From assembly GCA_015657535.1 (NCBI GenBank), contig JADHZB010001096.1, positions 2,685 through 66,684 on the forward strand: DNA of 64,000 bases, in the 5' to 3' direction. Under the pieces are notes generated by a model that worked only from the letters and a program-made list of their open reading frames with translations, made no database searches and was not told the DNA's origin. This DNA is from Nephromyces sp. MM_2019. Lineage: Eukaryota > Apicomplexa > Aconoidasida > Nephromycida. Of the stretch, positions 61,971 to 64,000 are shown in pieces. A program made the position numbers and the translations under genes. Each line of letters opens with the position of its first letter. Positions within the stretch are counted from its first letter, which is position 1.

Positions 61971-63384
61971 AAAGTATTCCATGTATCTTGCTATAAGTTT
62001 TATCAAAATATATACAATATGCATAATTTTCCATAGACGCAGGAGGTAAGTTCGAATCGTAATAAACCTAGCGAAATTGTTTATAAGAATCAAAAGGTGG
62101 TAGTAAGGTTGTTCTTGTATCGTATGCTTCTTTATTTCCAAAAATAATCATTTTTATAGCATAAGTTAATGAACATAAGGTTCCGCATAAACAACTCTAA
62201 CAAGCTACAAGCACTACACCTTAAATGAGAATTATCAACTAGGGACGCATTAATATCTAACTACAGCCCAGAGTGATCCTGCGGTACCCGAAATAACAAA
62301 GGATTGCTAGTAACAAGGTAAATATCTTCTTGCCCCGACTGCATATGATAAATTCTTGATGAGTCAGCTACTATCCATGCTAATGAGATTCTAATTTAGC
62401 AGAGCTTTTACTAAGAAACTGTTGCTTGACAGGAATTCGAGCGCAATGAAATTTCAATTGTGTATACCTGGTGACGAGTTCCTATCATACGTTTGCAGCG
62501 CACAAAAAATGGTGCGGTTCCCATTATGCGCAACGAAGGCTAATTGGATGCTTTGCTGCTATGACGGCAGGAAATTGAGCTTACGTAAAGTTTAAGTATA
62601 TATTATCCATCAGGTAGACTGTATCCAAATTAGATTTTTCTAGGGTGTTTTGTATTATCCGCGTATATGTGAGCATTAAGGAGTTCGCATGCGGTAAAAC
62701 ATTATCTGACATCCTGGTGTTGTGAATAACGCCTATGCGTGAAACATGCTACATTTGCAGGCTGTGAGCTAGCAGTGTCGTAGGTTTGACGTTTCACCCT
62801 GCAGTTCATCAATAGAGTTATTGGGAGGCGGTCGGTGGGCGTTGGAGTTCCGAGTTACTAGTGCAGATCTGCAGATTTAGCGTAGCAATGCCTACAGTCT
62901 ATCAACTCGTCTATAGCATAATATACTCAGCAGAACGTCTAGGGAAGGTGATTTGATGACCCTTGCTAAATATATATAGTCTATATCCTTTCATCTTTTC
63001 ACTGCCCAGAGTACCACATGAGCGCAAATTCATTCTGCTAGAGCCTAGGGATGTTCGTGTTGAAGTACTAAATTGCATACGCAAGCATTTATCCTTAAAT
63101 ACCCAAGGAAATACACCAGAAGCAAAAAATCCCTAGAGTACAGCACAGTGAGGGTAGCTACTTTCCCAAATAAGCCTTTTGCCAACCACTGTTCATATTT
63201 GCCAACCACTGTTCATATATTTAGTTAAAAACTAGTTTTTAGACAATCAAAACTCTGTTTAAGCAGCTCATACGAGGAGGGGTATCCACAAAATTCTCTA
63301 GATTCAAGCCAGTATGCTTCAGCAGTACGAGCAAAGCGTGCTGCTTGGAGAATAAAATTGCACACATTCTGCCCTTTTTTTCAG
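61971..63384. other. Intergenic, nothing supported
   Basis: No convincing frame, RNA gene or mobile-element end is seen. The only structure is the short tandem duplication near 63.2 kb, listed separately. Confidence 0.4.
63178..63221. repeat. Perfect tandem duplication of ~22 bp
   Basis: TTTGCCAACCACTGTTCATA occurs twice back to back with identical sequence. It looks like a recent local duplication in non-coding DNA. Confidence 0.93.
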
Positions 63385-63830
63385 GCACTTAGCGTTATTC
63401 GCAAAACTTCAAAGATTCATGAAATGGATATGCGATTTGCTCATCAACATTTCTTTTGCTCAAACAAAATTACCGGAAATATTGGATGAGAATTGCAGTA
63501 GATTCGCGTAAAGTAAAATGCAGTTATCGCGTGTTTTCTCAGGTAATAATGTAAGTGGTAGCAGATGTAAGAAGCTTAAAATTTCCCCAGAAATCCTTCT
63601 GATTGATATTCTTAATAAAAGCTCGCACATTTTCGACTAGTATTTCGTTTTAGACACATCATATGAAACAGCGAAAAAACAGTTGGGAGCCCGGCTTTTA
63701 AGAAAATCTTCCAGCAGCGAGTACTTGAATGGACATCGTTTAGAAGTATCCTCGCCGGAAAGCGTAGTCCACGCCAGTAAAAACAACTGCACACAGCACA
63801 CAGTGTTTGCACATCAGGATGAAATGTAGG
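63385..63830 (+). CDS. Candidate exons of an unresolved plus-strand gene
   Basis: Three spots look coding on the plus strand. At 63385-63511, after TTTTTTTCAG, the frame reads HLALFAKLQRFMKWICDLLI to a TAA. About 63549-63643 reads GSRCKKLKISPEILLIDILN. At 63652-63830, after CGTTTTAG, the frame reads TSYETAKKQLGARLLRKS, then a Ser-rich stretch ending HTVFAHQDEM at TAG. They cannot all belong to one transcript by phase. The last may join across a 102-bp intron beginning GTAAGTGG at 63550. A minus-strand 109-codon frame (63612-63941) overlaps and is less protein-like. Function unknown. Confidence 0.3.
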
Positions 63831-64000
63831 AACTGCCAAACTTGCAAAATAAGCGAGCAGTCTTAGTTTCAGAGAGGATGAAATCAAGCTATACTGACCC
63901 CTTGATGTAACATCGGCTACTGGCATACATTGGGGGAGCAAATACGATGAATTGACAAGCGGGTCATGCGATAATAGTAAAAATGGACAAGTATGATATT

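Noticed and set aside
62040..62070. GTTCGAATC-like motif resembling a tRNA T-loop
   Set aside because: No acceptor-stem complement, D-arm or anticodon arm could be placed around it. No tRNA or rRNA gene was found in the window.

Overview
The window looks like a piece of an AT-rich, intron-rich nuclear genome from a protist. There are no bacterial operons. Every gene I could anchor to a known family is cut by GT-AG introns with T-rich acceptors, and reading phases match across the junctions. Three genes are recognised with confidence: the catalytic subunit of glutamate-cysteine ligase (GCLC), the coenzyme Q-binding protein COQ10, and an SPX-MFS vacuolar phosphate transporter. An alveolate, possibly an apicomplexan, would fit the intron-rich, AT-rich style and the lineage-private proteins, but that placement is inference. 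All gene models were built by hand from reading frames, splice signals and phase agreement. Only the three family-anchored genes are secure.

Layout. 0-3.8 kb: GCLC on the minus strand, six exons, running off the left edge. 3.8-11.2 kb: mostly non-coding, with a GC-rich island (6.2-6.65 kb) and a 35-bp minisatellite (6.66-6.9 kb). 11.2-13.8 kb: COQ10 on the plus strand, three exons. 14-18.6 kb: a plus-strand multi-exon gene of unknown function. 18.6-21.6 kb: nothing supported. 21.6-30.4 kb: a minus-strand ten-exon gene for a polytopic membrane protein with a mucin-like, repeat-bearing N-terminal half. 30.4-35.2 kb: nothing firm. 35.2-36.9 kb: a two-exon minus-strand gene. 37.6-40.2 kb: loose candidate exons on both strands. 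40.9-42.2 kb: a four-exon minus-strand gene with a mitochondrial-type N-terminus. It lies head-to-head, about 200 bp away, with the SPX-MFS gene (42.4-55.7 kb, plus strand, about 15 exons). 56-61.4 kb: a run of probable very small genes on both strands, most under 100 residues and several with one membrane segment. 61.4-64 kb: orphan coding-like exons.

The genes do not form one pathway. GCLC makes the glutathione precursor gamma-glutamylcysteine. COQ10 binds ubiquinone in mitochondria. The SPX-MFS protein would move phosphate across an acidic-organelle or vacuole membrane under inositol-pyrophosphate control. Several unknown small proteins have the size and composition of mitochondrial inner-membrane subunits, but this is only suggested.
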